A DNA stretch of 64,000 nt. It comes from Rhizobium rhododendri. GTDB taxonomy: Bacteria > Pseudomonadota > Alphaproteobacteria > Rhizobiales > Rhizobiaceae. Made by a program: the position numbers and the translations under genes. Below, piece after piece: positions 1 through 7,808 of the stretch; within the stretch, counting starts at the first letter, position 1, and each line of letters starts with the position of its first letter. The notes under the pieces were generated by a model. It worked only from the letters and a program-made list of their open reading frames with translations, did not search any database and had not been told where the DNA came from. The DNA lies in the NCBI RefSeq assembly GCF_007000325.2, contig NZ_CP117268.1, positions 620,001 to 684,000 of the forward strand, written 5' to 3'.

Positions 1-602
1 TCGTCGAAGGTGCCAGCAAACACACTGTTGACCTTCACGTCCTTGGAAGCTTTGGCGACGCCCTGCTCCATACCCATAAGAAAGTTATGAATGACGGGGA
101 TGTCGCGGCCGCCGATGAAGCCGACTTGCGAAGAGTCGGCGAAGCCGTCAACTTTTTCCGCTGTCAACATGCCCGCAAGGCCGCCCGCGAGGTATGAACC
201 CTCTTCCTCTGAAAATTTGACATAGGTCATCGTCGGGCTATCGAGCACGCCATCAATGAAGACAAAGCGTTGCTTTGGGTAGGCGGCATGCGACTTCTGG
301 AGCGCGTCGACCAATTCCCAGCCCATGACGAAGATGACATCGTAATTGCCATCCTTGGCCAGGTTGTTGAATTGCTCCTCATAGTCGAGCGCGCGATTAC
401 CGGTGTCAACGATCTTCAGCTCGATGCCGAGATCCTTCTTGGCCTTGTCTAAGCCATTGACGATCGAAATGCCGAAGCCCTGCGAGAAATATCCCGAAAT
501 CGCCGCGACCTTGAGCTGAGCGGCATCCGCAGCCGTTGCTCCGAAGGCCAGAGTGGCGATCATCGCCGAACTGGCAAGCACTTTCCTGAAAATCGAAATC
601 AT
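1..602 (-). CDS. BMP-family ABC transporter substrate-binding protein (N-terminal part)
   Basis: The reading frame enters from the left edge and its start codon is at 600-602, so only about the first 200 residues are present. The N-terminus is a typical Sec signal peptide (basic start, hydrophobic run, AADA-type cleavage region). Downstream are phrases of the BMP/PnrA-like family of periplasmic binding proteins: SGYFSQGFG, DYEEQFNNLAKDG, FVFIDGV and SYLAGGLAGM. Such proteins deliver nucleosides or related small molecules to an ABC permease, which would lie to the left of the window. The gene diverges from the epimerase gene at 820, and a perfect inverted repeat (682-699) lies in its promoter region. 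Family assignment is confident; the ligand cannot be told. Confidence 0.85.
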   Translation of the reverse strand, partial: MISIFRKVLASSAMIATLAFGATAADAAQLKVAAISGYFSQGFGISIVNGLDKAKKDLGIELKIVDTGNRALDYEEQFNNLAKDGNYDVIFVMGWELVDALQKSHAAYPKQRFVFIDGVLDSPTMTYVKFSEEEGSYLAGGLAGMLTAEKVDGFADSSQVGFIGGRDIPVIHNFLMGMEQGVAKASKDVKVNSVFAGTFD

Positions 603-681
603 GATCGTTCCCACTCTGTTGTTGTTTGTTAGCCCGAACCGCCGTTTCAAGCGCATCCCAGTCAGCGCAGGTCGATCTATA

Positions 682-699
682 TAGTTCGTGGACGAACTA
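682..699. promoter_or_regulatory. Inverted repeat, probable operator between divergent genes
   Basis: TAGTTCGT and ACGAACTA form a perfect 8-bp inverted repeat separated by two bases. It lies 80 bp upstream of the BMP-type gene (start 602) and 121 bp upstream of the epimerase gene (start 820), where a regulator could control both directions. No regulator gene for it is visible in the adjacent sequence. The operator role is inferred from symmetry and position only. Confidence 0.5.
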
Positions 700-819
700 A
701 ACTGAGCCGCAAATTCAACGTTTGTCAAGCAGGGTGCAATCAGAAATATTGTTGGACTACGGACGGATTTTTAGCTTAACTTGCTCTGCGACGCGGGGTC
801 GGCGGAGGTAAATGCAGGG

Positions 820-1674
820 ATGCATATCTTGGTGACGGGGGCTGCTGGACTGCTTGGCCGCCATGTGGTGGAGGCTTATCGTGCCGCCGGCTTTGCCGTT
901 ACGGCCATGGACATCGTCGGCAACGAAAGCGGCGATATAGTCGGGGCCAACCTTTGCGACCTTCCTACAGCGACGGCACTGATCAGGGACGTTGATTGCG
1001 TGGCGCATATCGCATCGATACCGCGCCCCGTAGGCTACGCGACAGATGATGTCTTCAGAACGAACATGGCCCTGATGTTCAACGTGCTGACCGCCATGGA
1101 AACGGCCGGCATAAAGAAACTGTTGTTTGCCTCATCCTTTAGCATCATCGGCCTGCCGTTTGCGCCGGCTCCGGTGCAGCTCGATTTTCTGCCAATCGAC
1201 CAGTCCCACAGAGCCCAGCCGCAGGACATCTATGCCGTGACAAAATGGCTGGGTGAGGAGATGGTTGAAGCCTGGGTCAGACGCACCGGCGGGACGGCAA
1301 TGAGCATCCGGATGCCCTGGATACAAACACCGGAGAGTTTCTTCCGGGATGTCGGGCCGCGCCGCCAGAGCTCTGATGCGCCTCTGGATCTTTGGGCCTA
1401 TATCGACGCAAGGGATGCCGCAGAGGCTTTCGTCCGGGCTGCCAGAGCAGAGGCGACAGGTCATGAACGCATCTTCATTTCGGCCGACGATACCTATAGT
1501 GAAACGCCGTCACATCAACTGCTCGAGACGCACTATCCGGATTTGGAACTGCGGGAATATCTAGATGATCACGGTAGCCTCCTGTCGAATGCGTTGGCGA
1601 AGGATCTTCTGGGGTTTCAGCCACGTTATTCCTGGCGTTCTTACCCTGACCCGCTGGTTGCACACGAGATCTGA
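820..1674 (+). CDS. NAD-dependent epimerase/dehydratase (extended SDR)
   Basis: A 284-residue extended short-chain dehydrogenase/reductase. The Rossmann motif TGAAGLLG is at residues 6-13 and the catalytic pair YAVTK at 138-142, which fits NAD(P)-dependent sugar epimerases, dehydratases or uronate dehydrogenases. The ATG at 820 is preferred to the TTG at 781 because the Rossmann strand begins immediately after it and a GGAGG sequence lies upstream. It is followed after 23 bp by another SDR gene and then an LhgO-like oxidase, suggesting catabolism of a sugar or hydroxy acid taken up by the divergent BMP-type transporter. The substrate is unknown. Confidence 0.85.
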   Translation: MHILVTGAAGLLGRHVVEAYRAAGFAVTAMDIVGNESGDIVGANLCDLPTATALIRDVDCVAHIASIPRPVGYATDDVFRTNMALMFNVLTAMETAGIKKLLFASSFSIIGLPFAPAPVQLDFLPIDQSHRAQPQDIYAVTKWLGEEMVEAWVRRTGGTAMSIRMPWIQTPESFFRDVGPRRQSSDAPLDLWAYIDARDAAEAFVRAARAEATGHERIFISADDTYSETPSHQLLETHYPDLELREYLDDHGSLLSNALAKDLLGFQPRYSWRSYPDPLVAHEI

Positions 1675-1697
1675 ATCAAGAAGAGGCGTGCATCGAA

Positions 1698-2537
1698 ATG
1701 ACATTCGTACAGGATTTTGCAGGCAAGACAGTGCTTGTCACCGGCGGTGGCGGGGTCATAGGCAGTACGGCCGCCAGGATGTTTCTCGAGCGCGGCGCGA
1801 ACGTCGTGCTGGCAGATATCGACGGGCAGACATTGGAAAGTAAGGCGTCAATGTTCGGGGTCGGGGACCGACTGGCAATTGTTGCTGGCAACTTGTCCGA
1901 CGAGACCGCGGCGAAGGGAGCGGTCGATCTCGCTCTCAGGACATTCGGTCGTATCGACGTCGTCTTCAACAATGCGGGCATTTCGGGCATCGTCGCGCCG
2001 GTACATCTGCTCGAGGCGTCGGACTGGGACGCCATTGTCAACGCCAATCTTCGTAGCATGTTTCTTGTGTTGAAGTTTGCGGCAGCGGCGATGGTAAAAC
2101 TGCAGATTGCCGGCAAGATCGTGAACATGGGATCATCAATGGCCGGATGGGACGTCCTTTCTGGAGGCGCTGGCTATGCCGCCACCAAGAGCGCCGTCGT
2201 CGGCCTGACCAAAGTCGCCGCCCTGGATCTGGCGCGCTATGGTATACGAGTGAACGCGGTATGCCCCGGTGTGATTGAGACGACGCTCGGTGTGCCCGGC
2301 ATGCGAGGGGATGAAGACATTAAATCGGCGGTCGAGCATTTCGCTGAGCGGATTCCGCTCCGGCGGATCGGTCAGCCGGAAGACGTGGCAGAAATCGTTC
2401 TGTTCTTGGCCTCGGATGGGGCGCGCCACGTCAGTGGCGCGGCGTGGCTGGTGGATGGTGGACAGACGCTGCAAAGCTTCTCAAATGCGCCGACAAAGGG
2501 CGTGTATCCAAAGCGGATCAGGTCGATGGATGAGTAG
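1698..2537 (+). CDS. SDR-family oxidoreductase
   Basis: A classical short-chain dehydrogenase of 279 residues. TGGGGVIG (15-22) binds the nucleotide cofactor, NNAG is at 91-94, a serine pair at 146-147 precedes the catalytic YxxxK (Y160, K164), and the C-terminus has the usual GAAWLVDGG segment. It probably oxidises or reduces a secondary alcohol of a sugar or hydroxy acid. It lies 23 bp downstream of the epimerase gene in the same direction and is probably cotranscribed with it. Family certain, substrate unknown. Confidence 0.87.
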   Translation: MTFVQDFAGKTVLVTGGGGVIGSTAARMFLERGANVVLADIDGQTLESKASMFGVGDRLAIVAGNLSDETAAKGAVDLALRTFGRIDVVFNNAGISGIVAPVHLLEASDWDAIVNANLRSMFLVLKFAAAAMVKLQIAGKIVNMGSSMAGWDVLSGGAGYAATKSAVVGLTKVAALDLARYGIRVNAVCPGVIETTLGVPGMRGDEDIKSAVEHFAERIPLRRIGQPEDVAEIVLFLASDGARHVSGAAWLVDGGQTLQSFSNAPTKGVYPKRIRSMDE

Positions 2538-2783
2538 ATTGATCGATAACGCTGCTGGGGCCATTAGCTCAAAGTAGGTGGTGAAAAGAGCTCGGAGAAT
2601 TTAACTCTGAATTCCGCTATGAATTGCGGTGAAACAGAGCGTTAGCCGCGCCTGCGCTGTTCCGTAGATAAGGCGGATGAGCTGTTCATCGAACACGTAA
2701 CTCTGGGCTTGGCTGCATCTTTTCGATGGGGCAGGCAACGCATGTTTTTCGAACCACCACCAGAAGAGGTACCGGAAAAGACC

Positions 2784-3989
2784 ATGTCCAGGCGAATTGC
2801 AGTGATCGGAGCGGGCATCAACGGCCTTGCCGTGGCCCGACAGGTTATGCTGGATCATTCGGGCATTGCCGTCACCGTCTTCGAAAAGGAGGCGAATGTT
2901 GCCCAGCACCAGTCGAGCCACAATTCTGGCGTCGTGCATGCTGGCCTCTATTACGAGCCGGGCAGCCTGAAGGCGCGGCTTTGTACCCGCGGCGCCGAAC
3001 TAATTCGCGACTACTGTGTCGCCCACGCGCTGCCCTATGACGAATGCGGCAAGCTTGTGGTGGCGCTCAAGGACGAAGAACTGCCGCGGCTGGAGGCGAT
3101 CCACAGGCGGTCGATCGCCAATGGCGTGCCTGGGGTCAGCCTGATCGGGCCTGAGCGGATGCGCGAAATCGAGCCGAACGGCGTCGGCATCCGGGCGCTA
3201 CACTCGCCGCGCACGGCCATAGTCAGCTACGAGGTGGTAGCCAGGCGCATCGCCGCCGAAATCAAGGAGTGGGGCGCCAGCCTCAGGCTCGGGACGAAGG
3301 TCGCCAAGATCACCGAAAGCAGCGACGGCGCCTATGTCGAGGGTGCCGAAGGGCGGCTCGACGACAAGCCCTACGACCATGTCATCGCCTGCTCAGGCTT
3401 GCAGTCGGATCGCCTGGCGTGCGCCTCGGGTGACGGGGACGAACCGCGCATCGTGCCGTTCTTCGGCCTCTACTACGTCGTCGACGCCGCCTTCAGAAAG
3501 CACGTAAAGGGGCTGATCTATCCGGTTCCGGATCCGCGCTTTCCCTTTCTCGGGGTGCACTTCACTAAGCGCATCGACGGCGAGATTACTATCGGCCCGA
3601 ATGCCTTCATCTCGCTCGGCCGCGAAAACTATTCCGGCCGCCGCTTCGACCTGCGCGACATCGCCGATTTTGTCACCTTTCCCGGCTTCTGGAAATTTGC
3701 GGCCCGCAACAAGGCGGTGGCCATCCGAGAACTGAAGACCGTTCTCAGCCAGAACACCTTCGTGGCTGAAGCGGCGAAATATGTTCCGTCCCTTGCAGAC
3801 GTAAAGGTAGTGCCCGCTACCCGAGGTATCCGCGCCCAAGCTATGAAGAACGACGGCCGGTTGGTAGATGATTTCGTTATCCGCAAGGCGCGATATGTGA
3901 CCCATATTCGCAACGCGCCGTCGCCCGGCGCCACATCATCCTTAGCAATTGCCGAGCACATCGCGAAAGAGATCGGGGCATTCCAATAG
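2784..3989 (+). CDS. lhgO: L-2-hydroxyglutarate oxidase-like FAD protein (LhgO family)
   Basis: A 401-residue FAD-dependent oxidoreductase of the DAO superfamily. The dinucleotide-binding motif GAGINGLAVARQ starts at residue 9. The segment HQSSHNSGVVHAGLYYEPGS (42-61) is highly characteristic of L-2-hydroxyglutarate oxidase, which converts L-2-hydroxyglutarate to 2-oxoglutarate and passes electrons to the respiratory chain. Start 2784 was chosen because the FAD motif follows directly; 2742 is possible. It shares direction with the two SDR genes but is separated by about 245 bp, so it may have its own promoter. A related 2-hydroxyacid could be the real substrate. Confidence 0.85.
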   Translation: MSRRIAVIGAGINGLAVARQVMLDHSGIAVTVFEKEANVAQHQSSHNSGVVHAGLYYEPGSLKARLCTRGAELIRDYCVAHALPYDECGKLVVALKDEELPRLEAIHRRSIANGVPGVSLIGPERMREIEPNGVGIRALHSPRTAIVSYEVVARRIAAEIKEWGASLRLGTKVAKITESSDGAYVEGAEGRLDDKPYDHVIACSGLQSDRLACASGDGDEPRIVPFFGLYYVVDAAFRKHVKGLIYPVPDPRFPFLGVHFTKRIDGEITIGPNAFISLGRENYSGRRFDLRDIADFVTFPGFWKFAARNKAVAIRELKTVLSQNTFVAEAAKYVPSLADVKVVPATRGIRAQAMKNDGRLVDDFVIRKARYVTHIRNAPSPGATSSLAIAEHIAKEIGAFQ

Positions 3990-4143
3990 GGTCCATAAAT
4001 TTGGTCTGGCAACTAGCGTTGAGCCAGTCGATGTCCCGATGACCGAATCTCAACTCGATTCTCGAACTCATGAGGTTCCATAAATGGGCGTTACGCTTTC
4101 ATCCGGTTGATTTCGTAAGAATAAATTTTGCGGCTGAGTGGTC

Positions 4144-4167
4144 GGCGGTTCGGTTCCTATCAAGCGG
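4144..4167 (+). repeat. Dispersed short repeat, copy 1
   Basis: This stretch contains GGTTCGGTTCCTATCAAGCG and resembles the T-arm end of a tRNA, but the flanking arms do not pair, so it is not a tRNA. Near-identical sequences recur at 14492-14515, 15699-15720 and 56467-56490, with weaker copies at 6438-6460, 28146-28167 and 28983-29003. All are outside recognised genes. The 3990-4200 gap holds nothing else recognised. Confidence 0.55.
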
Positions 4168-4200
4168 AAGGCTATATAAACGCGTCATCGTTTTCCCCCT

Positions 4201-4881
4201 TTATGGCCAGAGACGGTTCATTTCCCAAGTCAACCCGTCTCCAGCAAGGGCGTACTGCAGACGGATATGGTTACGATCCGTTGCTCCTTGCCAGAACTCA
4301 ACAACGACGCGAGAGACGGCATACACGCGCCAACCCGGTGCAACGTGGTCAGGGTTGGCTGCCAGGAAGGCCCGGGCGTCAACAATACGTCGCTCGAGCT
4401 CTTGCCTATCTTTCAGACCGTCGCTTTGCTTCGATGCGATCGCGCTCACTTTCGAACCCGCGGGTCGGTCCAGAAAATCCTCGGCGCATTCTTCGGCAGA
4501 AAGCGCGACGGCCTCGCCACGTATACGAACCTGCCGACCAAGGTCGGGCCAATAGAATGTCAAGGCGACCTTTGGCATCGACCCTATCTGCTTGCCCTTA
4601 GGGCTTCCGGCCTTCATTGCGAAGTGCCAGCCGCGCTTGTCGACATTTTTTAAAATAATAACTCGGGCATCCGGCCAGCCGTTCTCATCTGCCGTGGATA
4701 GCGTCATCGCATGTGGCTCTTTGATGCCAGCAGCCAAGGCATCGTCAAGCCATATTGTGAAAGCAGCGTGCGGTGTGTCGGGAAACCCCTCCACGTCCAT
4801 ATGAGGAAGCGGTCCTTTGAGGGAGGGTATCTGACGCAACTTGTCTTTCATCGACAACTGGCCCGGATTAGAGCTGCTCAT
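4201..4881 (-). CDS. Pyridoxamine 5'-phosphate oxidase family protein (PdxH-like)
   Basis: A 226-residue FMN split-barrel protein that matches PdxH along its length: ARVIILKNVD, FAMKAGSPKGKQI, ALTFYWPDLGRQVRIRGE and the C-terminal WRVYAVSRVVVEFWQG block with RLQYA. PdxH oxidises pyridoxine or pyridoxamine phosphate to pyridoxal phosphate. The N-terminus upstream of 4881 lacks homology and would overlap the HAD gene, so 4881 is the start; its first bases overlap the HAD stop (4878-4880), indicating translational coupling. Being an accessory copy next to a HAD-like gene and a PhnF-like regulator, it may act on another B6-like substrate. Confidence 0.85.
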   Translation of the reverse strand: MSSSNPGQLSMKDKLRQIPSLKGPLPHMDVEGFPDTPHAAFTIWLDDALAAGIKEPHAMTLSTADENGWPDARVIILKNVDKRGWHFAMKAGSPKGKQIGSMPKVALTFYWPDLGRQVRIRGEAVALSAEECAEDFLDRPAGSKVSAIASKQSDGLKDRQELERRIVDARAFLAANPDHVAPGWRVYAVSRVVVEFWQGATDRNHIRLQYALAGDGLTWEMNRLWP

Positions 4882-5597
4882 GGTCGGTGTTCCTTGGGGA
4901 TAATTGCGGGGATTGTGGACAGGGCTGTCGCGGAAAATCCGATATCGTGAGTGTCTCGCCCAAGTAGGATGGTCGACAACCCAGCAGCTTGACCGCCAGC
5001 AATGTCCGCGTCGGGGTTGTCGCCAATCATCCACCGAGCCCGACCGGGAGCCAGCGATTCAATCGCATATCGGAAAAGTGCTGGTGATGGTTTTTCAAGG
5101 CCGATCTGCCCTGAACAAAAGACTTTATCGAAATGGATGCTAAGCCCCAACCCATCCATCAGCGATGGGAGCTCGGGAGCAAAGTTGAAAATAACTGCGT
5201 GGTGCCAACCGAGGGCAGACAGGTGTTCCAATACCTCGACGGCGTCTGGGTCTACCTGCCAACCAGCAAGATCCAGATAGATCTCGCGCGATCTTATTGA
5301 GACCGATATGGCCAAAGTCTTTTCCATGCCAAGGGTGACAAGAGCCGTTTCGGCGGCGGCGAGGATAGGGCTCCACCATCCATCTGCGTTTCCTGCCCAG
5401 GAATGCGCAAGTTCGTCACGGTGCCAGGGGAAGGCACCTGATAGGAATGGCCTGATGATATCAGCAGTACAGGTGAATGTGGGATCGGCAACAGTGGCTG
5501 CAGCTTCCAAAGCGCTTGTATAGCGCCCCTTACGTACGGCAAGCGTTCCCTCAAAATCCCAGAGGAGGTAGTTTTTTGAAACCTGGTTTGACAACAT
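4878..5597 (-). CDS. HAD-superfamily protein with altered catalytic motifs
   Basis: A 239-residue HAD-fold protein. Motif I is DFEGT (D14, E16) where phosphatases have DxD. Motif II has phenylalanine (F137 in IFNF) where Ser or Thr is expected. Motif III lysine (K169 in EKPSP) and motif IV (GDNPDAD, D193 and D198) are intact. It may therefore be a phosphatase with changed chemistry, a non-phosphatase HAD enzyme, or inactive. The start at 5597 places the 16-bp palindrome outside the gene; an in-frame start at 5690 would run through it. It overlaps the pdxH-like gene by 4 nt and diverges from the GntR gene, which probably controls it. Confidence 0.75.
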   Translation of the reverse strand: MLSNQVSKNYLLWDFEGTLAVRKGRYTSALEAAATVADPTFTCTADIIRPFLSGAFPWHRDELAHSWAGNADGWWSPILAAAETALVTLGMEKTLAISVSIRSREIYLDLAGWQVDPDAVEVLEHLSALGWHHAVIFNFAPELPSLMDGLGLSIHFDKVFCSGQIGLEKPSPALFRYAIESLAPGRARWMIGDNPDADIAGGQAAGLSTILLGRDTHDIGFSATALSTIPAIIPKEHRP

Positions 5598-5644
5598 CGA
5601 GAGCCCTGGAACGTATGACCTCTTAACGGTATGATTGTCCCTAA

Positions 5645-5660
5645 AGAGGTATATACCTCT
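5645..5660. promoter_or_regulatory. Perfect 16-bp palindrome, probable GntR operator
   Basis: AGAGGTATATACCTCT is a perfect palindrome lying between the divergent HAD gene (start 5597) and GntR gene (start near 5684). Palindromes centred on a GT...AC core are typical of HutC-type GntR regulators. The position suggests that the adjacent regulator represses both itself and the HAD-pdxH pair. Binding is inferred. Confidence 0.65.
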
Positions 5661-5683
5661 ATCATCGTCAACATGACATTGGA

Positions 5684-6430
5684 ATGACAAAGGGCATGGG
5701 CCTTATAATGTCGAACGCTAAATCTGAGAAGCAACCGCTATGGCTGCAGACGGCTCACAAAATCCGTAGACGGATAGAAGAAGGCGTCTTGAGGCCCGGC
5801 GAGAGAATGCCTTCAAGTCATCAGATTGCCGAAGAGTTTGCGATCAACCGCATGACGGCCCGGCGTGCCCTGGCAGAGCTGGAGAAGGACGGGCTTCTTC
5901 GCATCCTTCATGGTAACGGCACCTTCGTCGCCGATGCACCGATACCGTATGCCATTGGGACCAGGGTAAGGTTTGACCAAAATCTGGAAGCCGTGGGCGC
6001 CGTTCCGGAAAGAATAGTCCTTCGGCGCTGGTTGGAACCGGCAACTGAAGAGGTGGCAGCACAACTGGCGTTGTCGATCAGAGCGCCGCTCATTGTGATG
6101 GAGATCGGTGCTTATGCCAGCGGCCATCCAATCGGGATTGGGAGGCGTTATTGCTGTGCGACAAGATTTGCTGGTTTCGCAGAGATTTTTGAGGAGCTTG
6201 GCTCAATCAGTATGGCGCTGAAGCAGTTCGACATTGACGATTTTCAAAGAGCCAGCACAATCGTCGTCGCCAGGATGCCGACGACCGATGAATGTGAGTT
6301 TCTCAGGTCCTCGAAATCTCAGCCTGTCTTGGCATACAGCGCGATCGATGTGGCTCCGGCGGACGAGCCGATATCCTATTTTACGGGTTGTTTTTCGGCT
6401 CGTGCGGTTGAAATGCACATTTTCGCCTGA
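5684..6430 (+). CDS. GntR-family regulator, HutC/PhnF type with UTRA domain
   Basis: The N-terminal winged helix (SSHQIAEEFAINRMTARRAL, then GLLRILHGNGTFV) is a GntR DNA-binding domain. The C-terminal 150 residues are a UTRA ligand domain, with phrases such as RASTIVVARMPTTDE and PVLAYSAIDV resembling PhnF, the regulator associated with phosphonate genes. Starts at 5684, 5696 and 5708 are all in frame; the purine-rich AAAGGG at 5689-5694 would serve the latter two. The palindrome at 5645-5660 is probably its operator. It likely regulates the divergent HAD-pdxH pair in response to a small phosphorylated or amino ligand, which is not known. Confidence 0.85.
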   Translation: MTKGMGLIMSNAKSEKQPLWLQTAHKIRRRIEEGVLRPGERMPSSHQIAEEFAINRMTARRALAELEKDGLLRILHGNGTFVADAPIPYAIGTRVRFDQNLEAVGAVPERIVLRRWLEPATEEVAAQLALSIRAPLIVMEIGAYASGHPIGIGRRYCCATRFAGFAEIFEELGSISMALKQFDIDDFQRASTIVVARMPTTDECEFLRSSKSQPVLAYSAIDVAPADEPISYFTGCFSARAVEMHIFA

Positions 6431-6437
6431 GCACTCG

Positions 6438-6460
6438 ACGGTTCGATCCTCTCCAAGGCG
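6438..6460 (+). repeat. Dispersed short repeat, degenerate copy
   Basis: ACGGTTCGATCCTCTCCAAG resembles the repeat at 14492-14515 and 56467-56490 but with several changes. It sits 8 bp after the GntR stop codon, at the boundary to the decayed esterase region. The rest of 6461-6651 shows nothing recognisable. Confidence 0.35.
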
Positions 6461-6651
6461 AGAGGTCGCCTGATAGCGGTGTGATCGTCTCAACGAACCG
6501 ATCCACTTCTCTCGGCAAGCCTTGTCTTGAGAGCCAAAAGCTATCACTGGCGCGTCTGGCGACCTCGCCTGTCGAGGTGAGCCCATCCTCCGGGGAAGGC
6601 TGCCAATAGACTCTTGTCAGCCGATCAGACCTTCGCTCTCTATGCCCTTCG

Positions 6652-6930
6652 TCAGCTCCAACGCCTGGTGCTCGAACAGTCTGCGATAGATCCCGTTCCT
6701 CCGTCGTATAAGGCGAGCGTGGGTATCTTCCTCAGCGATATGTCCGTGTTCGCCGCCCGTATATCCTGCCAGGGAGCAGCTGGCTGCGGTGCCCTGAACC
6801 GCATGGGCCCTAACGGTGGTGCGGCGAAGGGAATGCCGCGCCAGCTTCGCACCCCATCCGTCACGATGCCGGCGAAGAAGCCGCTTTCGATCTCAACGGC
6901 GAGACTGCCGTGGGGGCTCTGATCAGACAT
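6652..6930 (-). pseudogene. Carboxylesterase type B, N-terminal fragment
   Basis: The ORF begins after a good AAGGAG ribosome-binding site and encodes the first 55 or so residues of a type B carboxylesterase/lipase: the segments [17 protein letters not shown] and [12 protein letters not shown] are diagnostic. After residue 60 the similarity ends and the frame stops at 92 residues, whereas family members are about 500 residues with a catalytic triad far downstream. It is a remnant. It lies just downstream of a decayed tetR, suggesting a former tetR-esterase operon. Confidence 0.75.
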
Positions 6931-6984
6931 GCGCTGCTCCTTCGAGTGGCGCCGTTTCTGTTGTCAATGCTTGGCGCGGAATGG

Positions 6985-7350
6985 GCGTGGGACCATCCAG
7001 CCCCGGCAAGAAAAAACGAGATCCGTTCCGCAGTGATGGAGAGGGTAGCCGGCGTCGCCTCACAGGGCGACAAACCGAGTGCCGACGCGCGCATGGGCGG
7101 CGCTATGGCAAGGTCCCACAGAAATTGCGCATTGGCTACGATCGCGTGCTCCTCTGCCGGCTGGACAAGGCGAAGAATAGGGTAAAGGCGGCTCGTGGCC
7201 CGAAGCGGACGTCTTCCAGCACTGGCACGATCTCCGGAAAATGGTCTGCCTGCGCGACAAGGGTAAGTTCCATCGCGATGATGTCCGGATGCAGAAAGAA
7301 ACGAAGCAGATCCTGGCAAACGTTCAGCAACTGATCGGCTACGGCCCGAT
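6985..7350 (-). pseudogene. TetR-family regulator, C-terminal remnant (frameshifted)
   Basis: Two frames together resemble the C-terminal ligand domain of TetR regulators: DQLLNVCQDLLRFFLHPDI and VAQADHFPEIVPVLEDVRF in one frame, then NAQFLWDLAIAPPMRA in another, implying a frameshift near 7170. The helix-turn-helix N-terminus is missing and replaced by IS6-type transposase sequence at 7351. The approximate ends are by eye. It was probably the regulator of the adjacent esterase gene before an insertion-deletion removed its 5' half. Confidence 0.55.
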
Positions 7351-7609
7351 CTCCGGCGCATTTCACAACAATCTCGTCCAGATGCCAAACATCGCCGGGG
7401 CGGCCCTGCCGTCTCCGCAAGTTGTGGGCGATATGGGGTCCGAACTTGGCGATCCAACGGCGGATCGTCTCATATGAAATATCTCTCTCACGCTCGAGTA
7501 GCATTAGCTCAACTTCACGAAGGCTCAGGTTGAACGGTAGGTAAAGCCAGGCCGCGTGAGAAACGATCTGCGGCCCAAAACGGTGACGCTTGATATCCGG
7601 TGTTTGCAT
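7351..7609 (-). mobile_element. IS6-family transposase, N-terminal fragment
   Basis: About 86 residues match the N-terminus of IS6-type transposases: KRHRFGPQIVSHAAWLY, SLREVELMLLERERDISYET, IRRWIAKFGP and WHLDEIVVK, the last containing the first catalytic Asp of the DDE triad. The frame then runs directly into TetR-like sequence, producing a 157-residue fusion ORF (7136-7609). The remaining two catalytic residues are absent, and no terminal inverted repeats were recognised, so the element is dead. Nothing was recognised in 7610-7808. Confidence 0.75.
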
Positions 7610-7808
7610 CGCCGAAATTTACGCCCAACCCAAAACGTAGGCAACTGCAAGCCGGTGAACTTGACAACACCCATGCAGGGATATCTGTTCTCGAAACCTG
7701 TGTTTGAATCGGTAGCGAAGGATATCGCAGCTCTCAAAACCTGCCAGATTTGAGCAAACGGATGTTTTCCAACATAGTCGAGTGCTTTTGCGAGAGGCGG
7801 TTGCGTCA

